Positions 25,065 to 36,600 are shown, counted from the first letter of the stretch. The stretch: DNA of 64,000 nt from Sapria himalayana (GCA_029783825.1 JAREIK010002645.1:1869512-1933511), one strand, 5' to 3'. Program-made: numbers and translations. Notes: a model not told the origin generated them from the sequence alone.

Positions 25065-26024
25065 TTAGAGAGTTGCATCGGGAGCTTCAAGTATCTCTCT
25101 TTGGATAGATTTGAGAGCCTTCCTAGCTAAGCATACTCTAGTACTAATATGTCTGAAGTTCTTCTCATTCAATGATTTCAGAGGGTCTTTAAGTATTATA
25201 AGCTTTTTGACCAGCTGGAACATTAACGAACGATGCAATTTTGTTTCCGGATTTTTGTGAGTATAGAAGAAAAGTTGTTGTGGGTTAACCACACATTGCA
25301 GAATTTGAAAGATATCTTACTATCTTGGGGGTTTATTTCAGTGGATATCAAAATCATGCTATGGTCAGAGAAAATTCTGGGTGTTAGGAATTTTGCATGT
25401 GTATCGAGTGTGAGATTAGAACATTCTTGATTTATCATTGTTCCGTCAAGCTTGCTTGACATTTTCTCGTTGATCCAAGTAAAATAAGAGCCAGAAGATA
25501 GGATATCTTCGAGGCTTAGAGTAGAGAAACAATTGATGAAGTCAATACATTCATACGTTGAGATTATTCCGCCATCATTTCTGTCCAAAGTATATGACGA
25601 GGAGTTAAAGTCTCCAATAACGACCCAAGGCGAAGATTTAGAAGAGCCTTGAAGGACTGAGCTGTCCCATAATGGTCTATTAAAAATCAAATGGAGACCA
25701 TAGATAATTGTTAATCTAAAACTTACTTTTTTGACTATGTCATTAACCTTCACAAATATGAATTGGGGAGAGGAGGATAAATGTTTAATTTCTATGATCT
25801 GATTATCTCATAACAGTAATATTCAACCATTTGAGTGTGAGGAAAAATTCTAGATAATCAAGGTTTTTAAAATTTGACTTCATTAATTGCACCACCTTTT
25901 CTTTATTCAATTTTGCTTCTATAATTTCGAAAATATCTATTTTGTAGGGTTTGAACAGCCTACCAACTTTTTTATGTGTTAGGGGGCAATTAAAACCCCT
26001 TATGTTCCAGCTTGCAATCTTCAT
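25065..26024 (-). pseudogene. LINE ORF2 N-terminal APE endonuclease
   Basis: Begins with MKIASWNIRGFNCPLTHKKV at 26,024, the standard start of plant L1 ORF2 (the asparagine in WNIRG is catalytic). The usual ETK metal-binding motif reads EAKL. Downstream, 25,223-25,753 holds PWVVIGDFNSS (catalytic GDFN), SGSYFTWIN and FSDHSMIL (catalytic SDH). The enzyme nicks DNA to prime reverse transcription. The frame shifts between 25,753 and 25,803, and a further piece (25,065-25,292) leads toward the RT. Changed ETK and frame breaks indicate a dead copy. Confidence 0.85.
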
Positions 26025-26461
26025 TAGGGTGTACTACCCCAAATAATTTTATTTTCTCTCTCGACATATCAATATTTGTAAATATACTTCCATGATTCAT
26101 CTTATGTTCCTTGTAGCACACATTATACACATCATAAGAGGTACCCCTACATATGCCGACACAGCAGAGCCTTCCATCAGGACTTTTGACACAATGAGAT
26201 GATACATATTCTTCACCCTCACACATGATATCCCAGCTTGACTTCCCAAATGAATACAGAATGCAATAATACAAAATGGCATCCTTGTACAATATGCCAC
26301 TCTCTCCTATATACATTCCACCCATACACAATATACAACCCTTATTTCTACCTTTATACAATATGTCACCCTTATATCTCAATATGTCACCCTTATACAA
26401 GATGCCCCTCATATACATTATGTCACCCAAGTACATTTTGAAATGTGAACTATCTATCGCG
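26025..26461 (-). other. LINE ORF1-ORF2 spacer, right of ORF2, with ~20-bp repeats
   Basis: Non-coding LINE sequence cut by the hAT at 26,462. At 26,285-26,440 it has loose tandem units around 'aatatgtcacccttatac', with anchors near 26,292, 26,313, 26,331, 26,361, 26,382, 26,403 and 26,419. Overlapping frames on both strands here come from this repetition. Confidence 0.6.
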
Positions 26462-27375
26462 TAGAGGTGTCAACTGGGACGGGCCGGGCCTGCCCAAAAC
26501 GAGGCACTGCATGGTTTGGCCGTGCCTAGGCCGGCATGATACGGGATTTTTTTGTGCCCGGGCTCGTGTTGTGCCCGGTTAAGGCACAATTTGTGTCGTG
26601 CCGGGCCGAGGCCAATCAGGCCTCGTGCCGTGCCTGACCCATCATGGTTCGGTGGGATGTGGCATGGCCCGTCGGCACGGGTTGGGGTCACACGCAAACC
26701 TGCACCCAACCCACGGTCCTGGGCTCCAGCTTTTCGCACCCTCGTGAGTCATGAGTCACGGCTCATCCTCATCCCCCAGTGACTCGGGCATAGCTTCCCG
26801 CACAAAAAACACTATGGGTCATGTCCAATTAGACCCGACCCGCAGTCCCGCCCGACGGGCAAAAAAAAAATTTTAAATGTAGCCGTTGGATCTCGCCTCC
26901 AAAGGTTAGGTGGCAGAATCCGACGGCCTTCATGATTCTTTCCCCTAAAATATTAAAAAAATTAAAAAAAACAAAAAAAAAATACTTTTTTAAAAAAAGA
27001 TTATTTTCTTTAATTTATAAAATCCTCTCCACCTTTCTATAACATTTATGTTTTTTATAAATATTTATTCTCTCAAATCTCACATTTTCACTCTCTCAAA
27101 GTTCTTGCTCCTCTCTCTCGGGACTCGGGATTTCGTCATTTGACTCGGTTTTTCGGGAATCTCAACTTGGGTTTAGAATTTTGAGCTAGACTGTGGTGCA
27201 TCGTGCATGTGATCGACCTCACTACTTTATCGGATAATTTATTTTAAGATTTTTTTTACTTTCACTCTTTCTCAGCCTCTCTCTAATCTATCTCTCTCTA
27301 GTCCTAAGATAGTTAAATCTAAAATCTATCATCTAGTCTCTACATAAGTGTACTGTTTAACAAAAATCCTAAAAA

Positions 27376-27776
27376 ATGACAAATACTAATGAAACATATT
27401 TAAATTTAGAAAATGAAAATATTACACAGAGATCTGAGGCTGCTGAAACTTTGGTTTCTCCAGTCGTCTTAACCCAGACTTCTAAAAAACAAAAAACTAG
27501 AGGACTTCTGTAGTTTGGACTCATTTTAATATAATAAAACAAAAAAATATTAGGGGTGAGGAAGAAGAAATAGCACAGTACAAATATTATATGAGAAATT
27601 TAACTTGTAAGAGTTCGATTGGGACCGGGCACCTTTAGAGGTATGTCGAATTATGCACAAAAAACATGATCCATTAGATCCTAGGCAAATCCAACTTAGC
27701 ACTATATTTTTTGAGACTAGATCGAGTTCAGCCTCAAGTTTACTCCCTTCATATACTCCAGCGAGTTGGGCAGGGA
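27376..27776 (+). pseudogene. Outer hAT transposase, 5' part (BED finger region)
   Basis: Starts with ATGACAAATACTAATG, in the same position and wording as the start codons at 28,636 and 50,560. The N-terminal coding sequence and the BED zinc-finger segment are readable but frameshifted: the finger's CKYC is mutated and TGG/TGC codons are lost. The gene is cut at 27,776 by the nested hAT and resumes at 31,159. The first exon-like segment ends within the codons equivalent to ELGRD of the copy at 50,560. Confidence 0.8.
27769..27776. repeat. Target-site duplication of nested hAT, left
   Basis: ggcaggga, pairing with agtagtga at 31,159-31,166 (five of eight identical). The paralogous uninterrupted gene reads ggtaggga at this point, so both sides are recognisable as one duplicated target. 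Confidence 0.7.
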
Positions 27777-28048
27777 TAAAGGTCTTAACCAGGCCAGGCC
27801 GGCCCGGCCCGGCACAAGGCACGACACTGTTCGGCCGTGCCTGGGCTGGCCCGGCATGAGAAAAAACCATGCCCGGGTTAGGCACGAGCACTGCCGTGCA
27901 GTGCCTGGCCCGTGTCGTGCCGTGCCTGACCCGGCACGGTTCGGCCCATGGCACTGCACACCGGCATGGGTTCGTCTCGTGCCGGGTATCCCTCGAGCCT
28001 ATTACCTACGGCTACCCAGTGATAGACCCACGCCCCTCCCGCAAAAAA

Positions 28049-28225
28049 GACCGCGGGTCGGGTCTGATTAGACCCGACCCGCGGTCCCACTTCCACGAGG
28101 CTCGAACCGACCAAAATCCCCCAACGGGAAAAAAAAATTAATATAAAAATATATTTTCAGCCGTTGGATCTCGCCTCCAATGGCTAGGGGGCAGAATCCA
28201 GCGGTCCTCATGATTCTGCCCCCTA
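28049..28225. repeat. Subterminal hairpins of the inner hAT
   Basis: Hairpin 1 has a perfect 17-bp stem, 28,049-28,065 with 28,070-28,086, around a gatt loop. Hairpin 2 has a perfect 14-bp stem, tagggggcagaatc (28,185-28,198) with gattctgcccccta (28,212-28,225). Equivalent, less perfect copies occur at 26,810-26,945 and 50,030-50,190 in the related elements. Confidence 0.85.
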
Positions 28226-28635
28226 AAAAATAAAAAAAAATTCAAAAAAATTAAAAAAAAATTCTTTTATTATAAAAAATTAATATCTTTAATCTATAAA
28301 TTCCACCCCCTCCCTTTAACATTTATGTTTTTCAAAAACATAAATTCTCTCAAATCGTTCTATTTCTCTCTCAAAAATCTTGCTTCTCTCTCTCGGGCAT
28401 GGGATTTTGGCATTCGGCTTGGATTTTTGTGAATCTCGACTTGAGTTTTGAACATTAGAGCTTGACTGTGGTGCACTGTGCATGTGACCGACCTCACTGC
28501 TTTTACCGGGTAATTTATTTTATGGTTTTTTTAACTCTCTCTCTATAGTTTCTCTCTCTAGACCAAAATTAAGAAAAATTAAAATCAGTCATCTAGTCTT
28601 TATTAAACCATTCTTAGAAACAAAAATCATAAAAA

Positions 28636-30738
28636 ATGACAAATACAACTGAAACATATTTAAATTTAGAAAATGAAAATATTACACAAAGGTCTGAGGC
28701 TGTTGAAACTTTGGTTTCTCCAGTCGTCTCAACCCAAACTTCTAAAAAACAAAAAACTAGGACTTCTGTAGTTTGGACTCATTTTAATATAATAAAACAA
28801 AAAAATGTTAGGGGTGAGGAACAAGAAATGACACAGTGTAAATATTGTATGAGACTTTTAACATGTAAGAGTTCGTTTGGGACTGAGCACCTTAAGAGGC
28901 ATGCCAAATTATGCACCAAAAAACATGGACCATTAGATCCTAGGAAAACCCAACTTGGCACTACATTTTTTGAGACTGGATCGAGTTCAGTCTCAAAGTT
29001 TACTCCCTTCATATACTCCAACGAGTTGGATAGGGACGACATGGCCAGACTTATCACATTGATAGGTCTTCCGATCAGATTTTTGGAAGATCCAAGGGTA
29101 GTGCGCATCATGCAGACATATTTTCAGCCTGCCTATCATAGGATTCCTAGGTCCACGTCTAGGAATGACATACTAAAGATATATAAGTTAGAAAAACAAA
29201 AAATAATTAAGGAATTTATGTCATATAGTGGAGTTGAATCCGTGACGTATGATATCTAGACAAGTCACGATGAATCTTCTTATGCATGTCTCACCAGCCA
29301 CTATGTAGATTCAAACTGGACAATCAATAAAAAAATTTTAGGATTCTCTGAGATTGTTCATCCTCATGATGGCCCGGCCATTTTTGAGTGTGATGAAAAT
29401 CTTTAGGGAATATAAAATTCAAAATAAAATTTTTAGTGTCACATTCGATAACACATCTAATAATGAAGTAGCGATCAACATGTTTGTTAGGAATATTAGA
29501 GACGCACCATTATGAGAGATCTTTCATGTCAGATGCATGTGTCACGTGATTAACCTGATTGTTCAAGCGTGTATGAAGGTGTGTTCCCCCGCATTGGATA
29601 ATATACGTAATGCACTAAAATATATTCGCACCTCATAGAAAACAAAAGTTTGGTAGTCTCTGTTTGTCTGCAAATCTTAAGAAGAAAAATTCCAATCGAA
29701 TGTGAGACATCGTTGGAATTACATGTACCTGATGTTAGAATCATGTGTTGGATACGAACACGTAATATCTGATTACGTCAATAGTAAGAGTGACGAACTT
29801 ATTATTGACGACACTGACTGGGCTTCATAATTTCATAAATGAAATTCCTAAAGATTTTTTATGATACGACGAACATGTGTTCGTCGGTTTATACGCCCAC
29901 CACTTGCATTGCACTCCGGTGCATATGCAAGATTAGTAGCATGTTTAGGAAGTATCAAGCTGACCCGCCACTTAGCCATATGGTTGCAGAGATGGAAACC
30001 AAGTACTTGAAGTACTGGTCCACCGTTCCATCTCTTTATTGCCTCGCTGCATGCATGGACCCTAGGGTTAAGGTGGAATGGGTAGAAAACACTCTGACTT
30101 ACATTTCCTTGTGCATGAACCTGGAAGACCCACCTGAAGGGTTCATTCACGAGAAGTTGACTGACCTGTTCACATACTATGATACTAGGTATGGTGGTGG
30201 TAGTAGTGAGACTGTGATTACGGATATTGATACCTTATTCGGAGATGACGATTTTTTCATTCAGCTAGCGAGGGGGAAACATAGGGGTGGACCATCACAT
30301 AGGAGCGAGCTGTCTTGGTACTTAGATACCGATTACTGCTCAACCCTATCACATTCTGATACTAAGAATCTTGATTTATTACAGTGGTGGAAATCATATG
30401 AGTCCACCTTTCCCGTGATATCTAGGATGGCAAGGGATCTACTGACTCCTCCGGTGTCGAGCGTAGCATCAGAGTCTGCTTTTTTTGTTGCAGTGAGGGT
30501 GATTTCGGATAGGAGATCGAGATTACGTCCAGACATTGTTGAGGCCTTATCTTGTTAGAAGGATTAGGAGGATTCGAGGTTTAGCATTTATGATCGTGCT
30601 GGAGTTGGGACTGGGACAGGGACTGCAGTCGCATCCACTACGATGCCGGAGGAGTTGATTGCCGATGATGATGATCCATATGATACTGATCTTGATGTTG
30701 TGGCTAATGATTCTCATGATATGTCGATTGACGATTAA
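28636..30738 (+). pseudogene. Inner hAT transposase, degenerate
   Basis: Cut-and-paste transposase of the Ac/hAT group. Codons 1-207 are open (28,636-29,256) and include a BED zinc finger (VVWTHFNI, CKYC, HLKRH) that would bind the transposon ends. A TAG at 29,257 replaces the tryptophan codon present in the copy at 50,560. The middle (29,260-29,838) has frameshifts. From 29,839 to 30,558 the frame is open again, with a DUF4413-like region (FLKIFYDTTNM, YLKYWSTVPSLYCLAACMDP) and the C-terminal hAT dimerisation domain (LDLLQWWKSYE, RDLLTPPVSSVASESAF, ISDRRSRLRPDIVEAL). Another tryptophan-to-TAG change follows, and an acidic tail ends at 30,738. Non-functional as it stands. Confidence 0.9.
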
Positions 30739-31158
30739 TGATGATCTACTATTTTTTGTTTTCGATGTTTTTTTTATTGATTGTACGCTTTGTTTGTAGG
30801 TTGTGTTAAAACTGTAATTTATTTGGTTCGGACCTTCGGTTTCAAATGAATGATTGGTAATTTTTTATTTGTGTTGTTTATGTTTTTTTTATATTTTTAT
30901 TTTTACTAACATAATGTATTGATTTATTTTTTTTTGTTTTAATTTTTCATTTAAAAATTAATAACTTTATTAATATAATTAATAATTATAATAAAATTTA
31001 AACTAATTTGTTATTTTAATAACCGCACTGGCCTGGCCTGGCCCGTGCGGGCACGACACGGTATTGTAACCGTGTCGTACCTGGCCCAGCACCAAAGCAC
31101 GCTCGTGCTCCAAAAAAATGGGTCGGGCCAGGCCGGCATAGCCTGTTTGACACCTCTA

Positions 31159-32874
31159 AGTAGTGACAACATGGCCAAGCTTATCACATTGATGGGTCTT
31201 CCGGTCAGATTTTCGAAAGATCTAAGGGTAGTGCGCATAATACAGACATATTTTCAGCTTTCATATCATAGGATTCCTAGGTCCACATCTAGGAATGACA
31301 TACTAAAATTATATAAATTAGAAAAACAAAAAATAATTAATGAATTTATGGCATATAGTAGAGTGGTGTTCGTGACATCTGATATCTAGACAAGTCACGA
31401 TGAATTATCTTATGAGTGTCTCACCAGCCACTATGTAGATTCTAACTGGACTAAGAATAAAAAAATTTTAGGATTCTCTGAGATTCTCCATCCTCATGAT
31501 GGCCCGGCCATTTTTGAGTGTATGATGAAAATCTTTAGAAAATATAAAATTCAAAATAAAATGTTTAGTATCACATTCAATAACTCATTTAATAATAGAG
31601 TAGCTATTAACATGTTTGTCAGGAATATTAGAGACACACAATTATGAGAGATCTTTCATGTCAGATGCATGTGTCACGTGATTAACCTGATTGTTTAAGC
31701 GGGTATGAAGGTGTGTTCCCTAGCGTTAGATAATATACGTAATGCACTAAAATATATTCACACTCCTTGCAGACAACAAGAGTTTGCTAGTCACTATTCG
31801 CCTGTGAATATTAAGAAGAAGAAATTCCAATCGGATGTGAGACACCGTTGGAATTACACATACCTGATGTTGGAGTCATGTGTTGAATACGAACACGTGA
31901 TATCCGACTACGTCAATAGTAAGAGTGACGAACTTATTATTGATGACACTGACTGGGCTTCAAGAATTTCATTTATGAAATTCCTGAAGATTTTTTATGA
32001 TACGACGAACATGTATTTGTCAGTTTATACTCGCACGACTTGCATTGCACTCATGTGTATATACAATATTAGTAGCATGTTTAGGAAGTATCGAGCTGAC
32101 CCGACACTTAGCCTTATGGTTGTAGAGATGGAAACCAAGTACTTAAAGTACTAGTCCACCGTTCCATCTCTTTATTGCCTCATTGCATGCATGGACCCTA
32201 TGGTTAAGGTGAAAGGGATATAAAACACCCTGACTTACATTTCCTCGTGCATGAACCTAGAAGACCCACCTGAATGGTTTATTCACGAGAAGTTGACGGA
32301 CATGTTCACATACTACGATACTAGGTATGGTGGTGATAGTGGCAGTAGTGAGACTGTGATTACATACATGGATACCTTGTTTGGAGATGATGATTTTTCC
32401 ATTCAGTTAGCAAGGGGGAAACATCGGGGTGGACCATCACATAGGAGCGAGCTTTCTCAATACTTAGATACCGATTACTCCTCAATCTTATCACATTCTG
32501 ATACTAAGAATCTTAATATATTATAGTGATGGAAATCATATGAGTCCACCTTTCCCGTGCTATCTAGGATGGCACGGGATCTTCTGACTCCTCCAGTGTC
32601 GAGCGTAGCATCGAAGTCTGTTTTTTCTGTAGTAGTGAACGTGATTTCTGATAGGAGATCGAGACTACATCCAAATATTGTTGATGCCTTGGTCTATTTG
32701 AAGGATTGGGAGGATTCGAGATTTAGCATCCATGATCATGCTGAAGCTAGGATAGGGACTGCATCAGCATCCACTACGAAAGCGGAGGAGTTAATTGCTG
32801 ATGATGATGATCCATATGATAGTGATCTTGATATTGCGGTTGATGATGCTCATGATATGCTAATTTACGATTGA
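31159..32874 (+). pseudogene. Outer hAT transposase, 3' part
   Basis: Continues the outer transposase after the nested element, starting with the right target copy and then CAACATGGCCAAGC, as in the uninterrupted paralogues. The segment 31,167-31,389 codes the RFSKDLRVVRIIQTYFQ region, then a stop at the same tryptophan as in the inner copy. 31,705-32,154 contains the DUF4413-like region and ends in a TAG shared with the copy at 50,560. 32,251-32,874 carries the dimerisation domain (RDLLTPPVSSVAS, ISDRRSRLHPNIVDAL) and the acidic C-terminus. Several stops and frameshifts are present. Confidence 0.88.
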
Positions 32875-33931
32875 TAATGATCTACTACTTTTTGATTTCG
32901 ATGTTTTGTTTTTTATTGATTGTACGCTTTATTTTTTACATTACGTTGAAACTTGTATTTGTTTGGTTCGGTATCTATTGGTTGATTGGTCATTTTTCAT
33001 TTGGTTTGTTTTTATTTTTTTGACTTTGTAATTTTTTTTAAGGAAATTTTTTGTTTAATTTATTTGTTTATTTAAAATTTTAATTTTAATATTAAAACTA
33101 TATAATTTAATTCTAATAAATTATAATCTAATTTAGTCTAAATTAATAAAAAAATAAACTTTATTACTATTTTTAAGTTACAAATTTATAAGTTACAAAT
33201 TTATAATAATTGTCGATTTACCAATTTAAATATTAAACTTTATAATTTATTTATATTATATTTTTAATAAAAAAATTTAAACTTTGTAATTTATTAAATT
33301 TTTAATAATTTTCATTTAATAAATTTAATATATTATACATTATCTATATATAATATAATATATATTTTATTTAAACTAAAATATAAAATTAAATTTTTTT
33401 TTAAAAAAAAAATTAATTCAGGCCCGTACTGTCCTGGTTTGGCCCGAGTAGGCCTTTCCCGACATGGCACGACCCTCCGTGCTGAGCCTGGCTTTGATAA
33501 ACAATGCCGGGGTAGGCATGGCATGGTACAGTAACCGTGTCATGCCTAGCCAGGCACAAAAGCACGGCCATGCTCTAAAAAAAGGGCCGGGCTGGGCCTG
33601 CCCGTATGACACCTCTCTATCAAATTTTTCCTCCATGCATTGCTACCCTTATCTCCGATGCTGGTGATGGGGATCCTAACACACATTCAAGCCATTTATC
33701 ATTCAACATACAATTTACCAAGAAAGCGGAGGTCAATCATGATTTTATGATATATCCTTTATTGGATTCCCATTTTGTCATAATTATTTTCATTTTCATA
33801 GCATCACTATTATGCTGTATTAATTGAGAAGAGATTTTATCTCTTTTATATCTATTCTCTAGTGGACGCCTTTTATTGTGGCACACAACTTTACAAAAAC
33901 ATGCAATTTCTCCCCTGATTTGAGATCTAAG

Positions 33932-33968
<37 letters not shown>
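33932..33968. repeat. Poly-C tract of 37 bases
   Basis: A pure run of C on the plus strand (G on the LINE sense strand). Flanks are C-rich (cccc at 33,912; cacccccttac at 33,989). Confidence 0.95.
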
Positions 33969-33970
<2 letters not shown>

Positions 33971-34808
33971 ATAATCTTACAAGTATGCTCACCCCCTTAC
34001 AATTGATCTTTACATAATAGTCCCCACCCAGTGTTACAAATGAAAAACCACCCATACATATAACCCCCATGCATATTCAAGCAGAAAGGATATATTAAAC
34101 AGATCATGTTCTTTATGCCTTCCATATTCCTTAAGCTGTTTTGTGAATATCAAACTGAACCCATAGCACACAATCATATATTTCAAATTTAAGTCCCTGT
34201 AGGTATGAGGAGGACCCTTTCACAATATATTTCACATTTTTTTTCATGCATGCTCTATAACATAAGCATGTTTCCATTACAGTTATCTTGGCCTTGACTA
34301 TGGCCTTTAGATAAATGATAGTTAATAATCTATTGAAAGGACACTCTTCATTTCCTGTTAAGAGATTTAACATTACCAGCTACATTTAGATCATGCAATC
34401 ACACAGACTGGTTAGGCAGAGAGTTGCCTTTGACTTCCAAAAACATAAAAACCACCACAGCCTGCCTAGAGGTGCCCTCACCTTTCCCAAGAAAACCCTT
34501 AAAATCAATAGTAAAAGTAGTATGAGAAGCCACAAATGGCTCTCCTTAGTCCCACCTCCAAAACTCCATTTAATATACCTCTGGGGCATGAAAAACCCCA
34601 AGCTATCCATTTTTAAGGAGATGAGACCTCCATCAGAGCAGTTAGGAAGGACCATGAGAGGCAGAACCTCTGAAATCTTTGATTTAACATTTGTTTCTAT
34701 TGTTTAGAGAAGGGCCCTCCCTTGTGGCTTCTTTCTATTTCCTGCTAGGCTTGACCAAAGTGAAAGGGTTTTTTTCCTCATCCTATTGGCTTGGACTAGC
34801 ATTTTTTC

Positions 34809-34886
34809 GAAGATTGAGACTATGTATACATAGTCTCAATCTTCACTTTGGGAATTTTGGGAATTCCCAATATGTATTGGGAATTC
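34809..34886. repeat. Palindrome cluster in the LINE
   Basis: 34,809-34,844 is a perfect 36-bp palindrome centred between 34,826 and 34,827 (arms gaagattgagactatgta and its complement). 34,861-34,886 is a second inverted repeat with 12-bp arms (gaattcccaata) and a 2-base loop. A gggaattttgggaattccc run joins them. Confidence 0.95.
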
Positions 34887-36393
34887 TGTTACCATTTTTT
34901 GGGCACGGGAGCATTGGCCTTCTTCGGGAGGGCCCCAAAGTTTGGAAACTTCACCCAAATTGGAAGGGGGTTACTTATGCAACTTGCAGCCTTACTAATA
35001 CCAATTGGGTTACATAGATGAAGGGGGAAGTTTGGAAAATTCACCCAAATTGGAATTTTTTCCATTTCTTTTAACCCATAGTGAAACCCCATGAGAAGAT
35101 GTTTAATATGCAAGGGTCTACCAAAAACTAGGTATGGTCCAGCTTTTAGTACTTCCTCCATCTCCTCCATAGATTTGAATTTAAATTGTATCCATCCACT
35201 TGGATGTTGTACTATTTGTGTATTAAGTCTTCCATTATTCATTAATGAATTTCTTTAATAAGCCAAATCTAGGATTTTTCGTAACAAAATATCCAACTCA
35301 ATAGTTTTTCCAAATATTTACACCTTCTTGTATGTCTTCGGATTCAAAGAAGGCATTACCAGCAAGTTTAGAGGGCATGTAAGTTAGTTTAGTTGTGTTT
35401 TCTAGGGATCTTTTGCCTGAGAACAAGCTACTCCATGGGACTTTTTTCTTACCATAGGTTCGTGGTAGTTCAAATGGGTGAGCATTGAGTGTGCCATCCT
35501 TGTTATGTTTATTCTTTTTCTCAATTGCTATATTTCTATTCTTTCCTATATTTGTATTCAATTCCATACTAGAGTTTCCAGAATGTGCATCAGAATTGGT
35601 TACAGAAAAAGGGACATAGTGTGAGCCATCTTTGTTGTTATCAACATTACCTTTGGTTGCTAAGTTCCCATTGACATCAATTTCAGTATCATTCACATAA
35701 CATGCATAATTTTCACAGCAAACATCTCTAGTATGTAGGTATTGTTTCTAGTATATTTTCAGACCCTAAACATATTACTAGAAGTCGGATTTCTGTCTTA
35801 GAGAGTTCTTATGATGAGTATCAATGGAGTTATACTCAATATCAAGAGATTTTCGAGGAGGTAAGTTAGGATGACTGTCAATATAGGTAGAATCCTTATT
35901 TACTACTCGATTTTCTTTCCTATAACTATTTTTATTATAACCATGAACAAAATATATATTCAATTCATTATCAAAAGGTTTTTGAGCTAAAATCAAGTTA
36001 TTGCGACTGTCAGTGTGAGCATCCAAAGATTGATTATCATTTTTATCCTTTGGATTGTTCAGTAATTTACCCATTTCGGTAGAATCAACATTCATTCCAT
36101 TATCCAGTAATAAATTGTCATTTGAGAGATGAATTTTGGAAGGAGACACATAGGAATCAACAAAGAACTTACTATATACTGCATTGTTATGTAATTCCAT
36201 CATCAAAAATGAATTTTGTAGCATCATAATCGCATTTCGAACATACTACAAACCTTTCTTTGCAAATTCCTATTGATATTTCATCATTTTTCTTCAAGGG
36301 TGCCTTGATAGTAGCCTCGGTATCGGGAGAACTAGCGCCGCTCTTAGAGATTAGTTCCTAAAGATGGATGCCGGGCGGTCTTGTAATGCTCAT
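34886..36393 (-). pseudogene. LINE ORF1 (DUF4283-like nucleic-acid-binding protein), degenerate
   Basis: Plant L1 ORF1, the RNA-binding partner of ORF2 in the retrotransposition particle. It starts at 36,393 with MSITRPPGIHL, soon followed by a stop. An Asn/Ser/Asp-rich N-terminal region runs through 35,778-36,227 and 35,298-35,696. The signature PWSSLFSGKRSLEN...LTYMPSKL (about 35,350-35,450) precedes the DUF4283-like domain at 34,985-35,242: GWIQFKFKSMEEMEEVLKAG, then KIPIWVNFPNFPLHL. The zinc knuckle expected afterwards is missing. After SKAASCI the sequence instead repeats PIWVKFPNF, a 90-bp-offset duplication (34,940 and 35,030), and then leaves the family. Stops break it at several points. 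Confidence 0.78.
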
Positions 36394-36589
36394 TTTATAT
36401 ATCGATTCGTGGAGAAAAAAATTTCCTAAGTGTTGAAGCACATTCCACTACCTCACTTACTCAAATTTAGTCTTCCAAGACTGGATTTTCCTAAGCAAAG
36501 AGAAGGGTTTAGGAGTTTTCTTGAGAAAACCCGGGAGGAGAGAGGCAGGAGAGAAAATGCACAAGGGGTTATGATGGCGACCCATTATT
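36394..36589 (-). other. LINE 5' UTR
   Basis: Non-coding segment between the 5' end defined by the target duplication and the ORF1 start. It is purine-rich on the plus strand (gggaggagagaggcaggag near 36,530). Any internal promoter would lie here, but none is identifiable. Confidence 0.6.
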
Positions 36590-36600
36590 GTCATCACGCA
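36590..36600. repeat. LINE target-site duplication, 5' side
   Basis: gtcatcacgca, matching gtcatcacaca at 22,690-22,700 with one transition. Confidence 0.75.

Larger units (their letters stand above)
27777..31158 (+). mobile_element. hAT transposon (inner), nested in the outer hAT
   Basis: The left terminus is taaaggtcttaaccaggcc (decayed tagaggtgtcaa...) and the right terminus is ggccggcatagcctgtttgacacctcta. Length 3,382 bp. It lies inside the outer element's transposase gene with an 8-bp target duplication, and the outer reading resumes exactly after the right copy. Structure: GC-rich 5' subterminal zone with two hairpins, CT-rich leader, single-exon transposase, AT-rich 3' UTR, GC-rich 3' subterminal zone. 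Confidence 0.88.
26462..33616 (+). mobile_element. hAT transposon (outer), interrupted by a second hAT
   Basis: The left terminus is tagaggtgtcaactgggacg and the right terminus is ...gcctgcccgtatgacacctct, inverted relative to each other. The flanking 8-bp target copies are ctatcgcg (26,454-26,461) and ctatcaaa (33,617-33,624), five of eight identical. Both ends carry GC-rich subterminal words around ggccgtgcc/ggcacgg. Without the nested element the length is about 3.77 kb. The insertion lies in the ORF1-ORF2 spacer of the LINE, so it is younger than the LINE. Confidence 0.85.
33617..34985 (-). other. LINE ORF1-ORF2 spacer, left part, of unknown origin
   Basis: About 1.37 kb between the ORF1 remnant and the hAT, continuing at 26,025-26,461 on the other side. 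No zinc knuckle or other LINE ORF1 C-terminal motif is found. The frames at 34,131-34,373, 34,386-34,655 and 34,393-34,707 have no recognisable domain. It includes a poly-C run and a palindrome cluster. Confidence 0.5.
22701..36589 (-). mobile_element. L1-type LINE, full length but degenerate, split by a hAT nest
   Basis: A non-LTR retrotransposon transcribed leftward. Its 3' end is the T8 run at 22,701 with the 'ttgataaataataaaaatgc' terminus usual for plant L1 elements. Its 5' end is set by the 11-bp duplication at 36,590-36,600. Removing the hAT insertion (26,462-33,616 plus one target copy) leaves about 6.7 kb, a normal length for plant L1. In minus-strand order it contains a 5' UTR, an ORF1 with a DUF4283-like domain, an unusually long spacer, and ORF2 (APE endonuclease, RT, zf-RVT). 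All reading frames are interrupted. Confidence 0.85.

Noticed and set aside
26470..28141. Several overlapping Arg/Pro/Ala-rich frames on both strands
   Set aside because: They lie in GC-rich hAT subterminal repeats; all frames stay open because of composition, and none matches the transposase.
29848..30150. Minus-strand frames opposite the hAT transposases (also 51,778-52,095 and 28,779-29,111)
   Set aside because: They are shadows of the plus-strand transposase, whose domains are clear.
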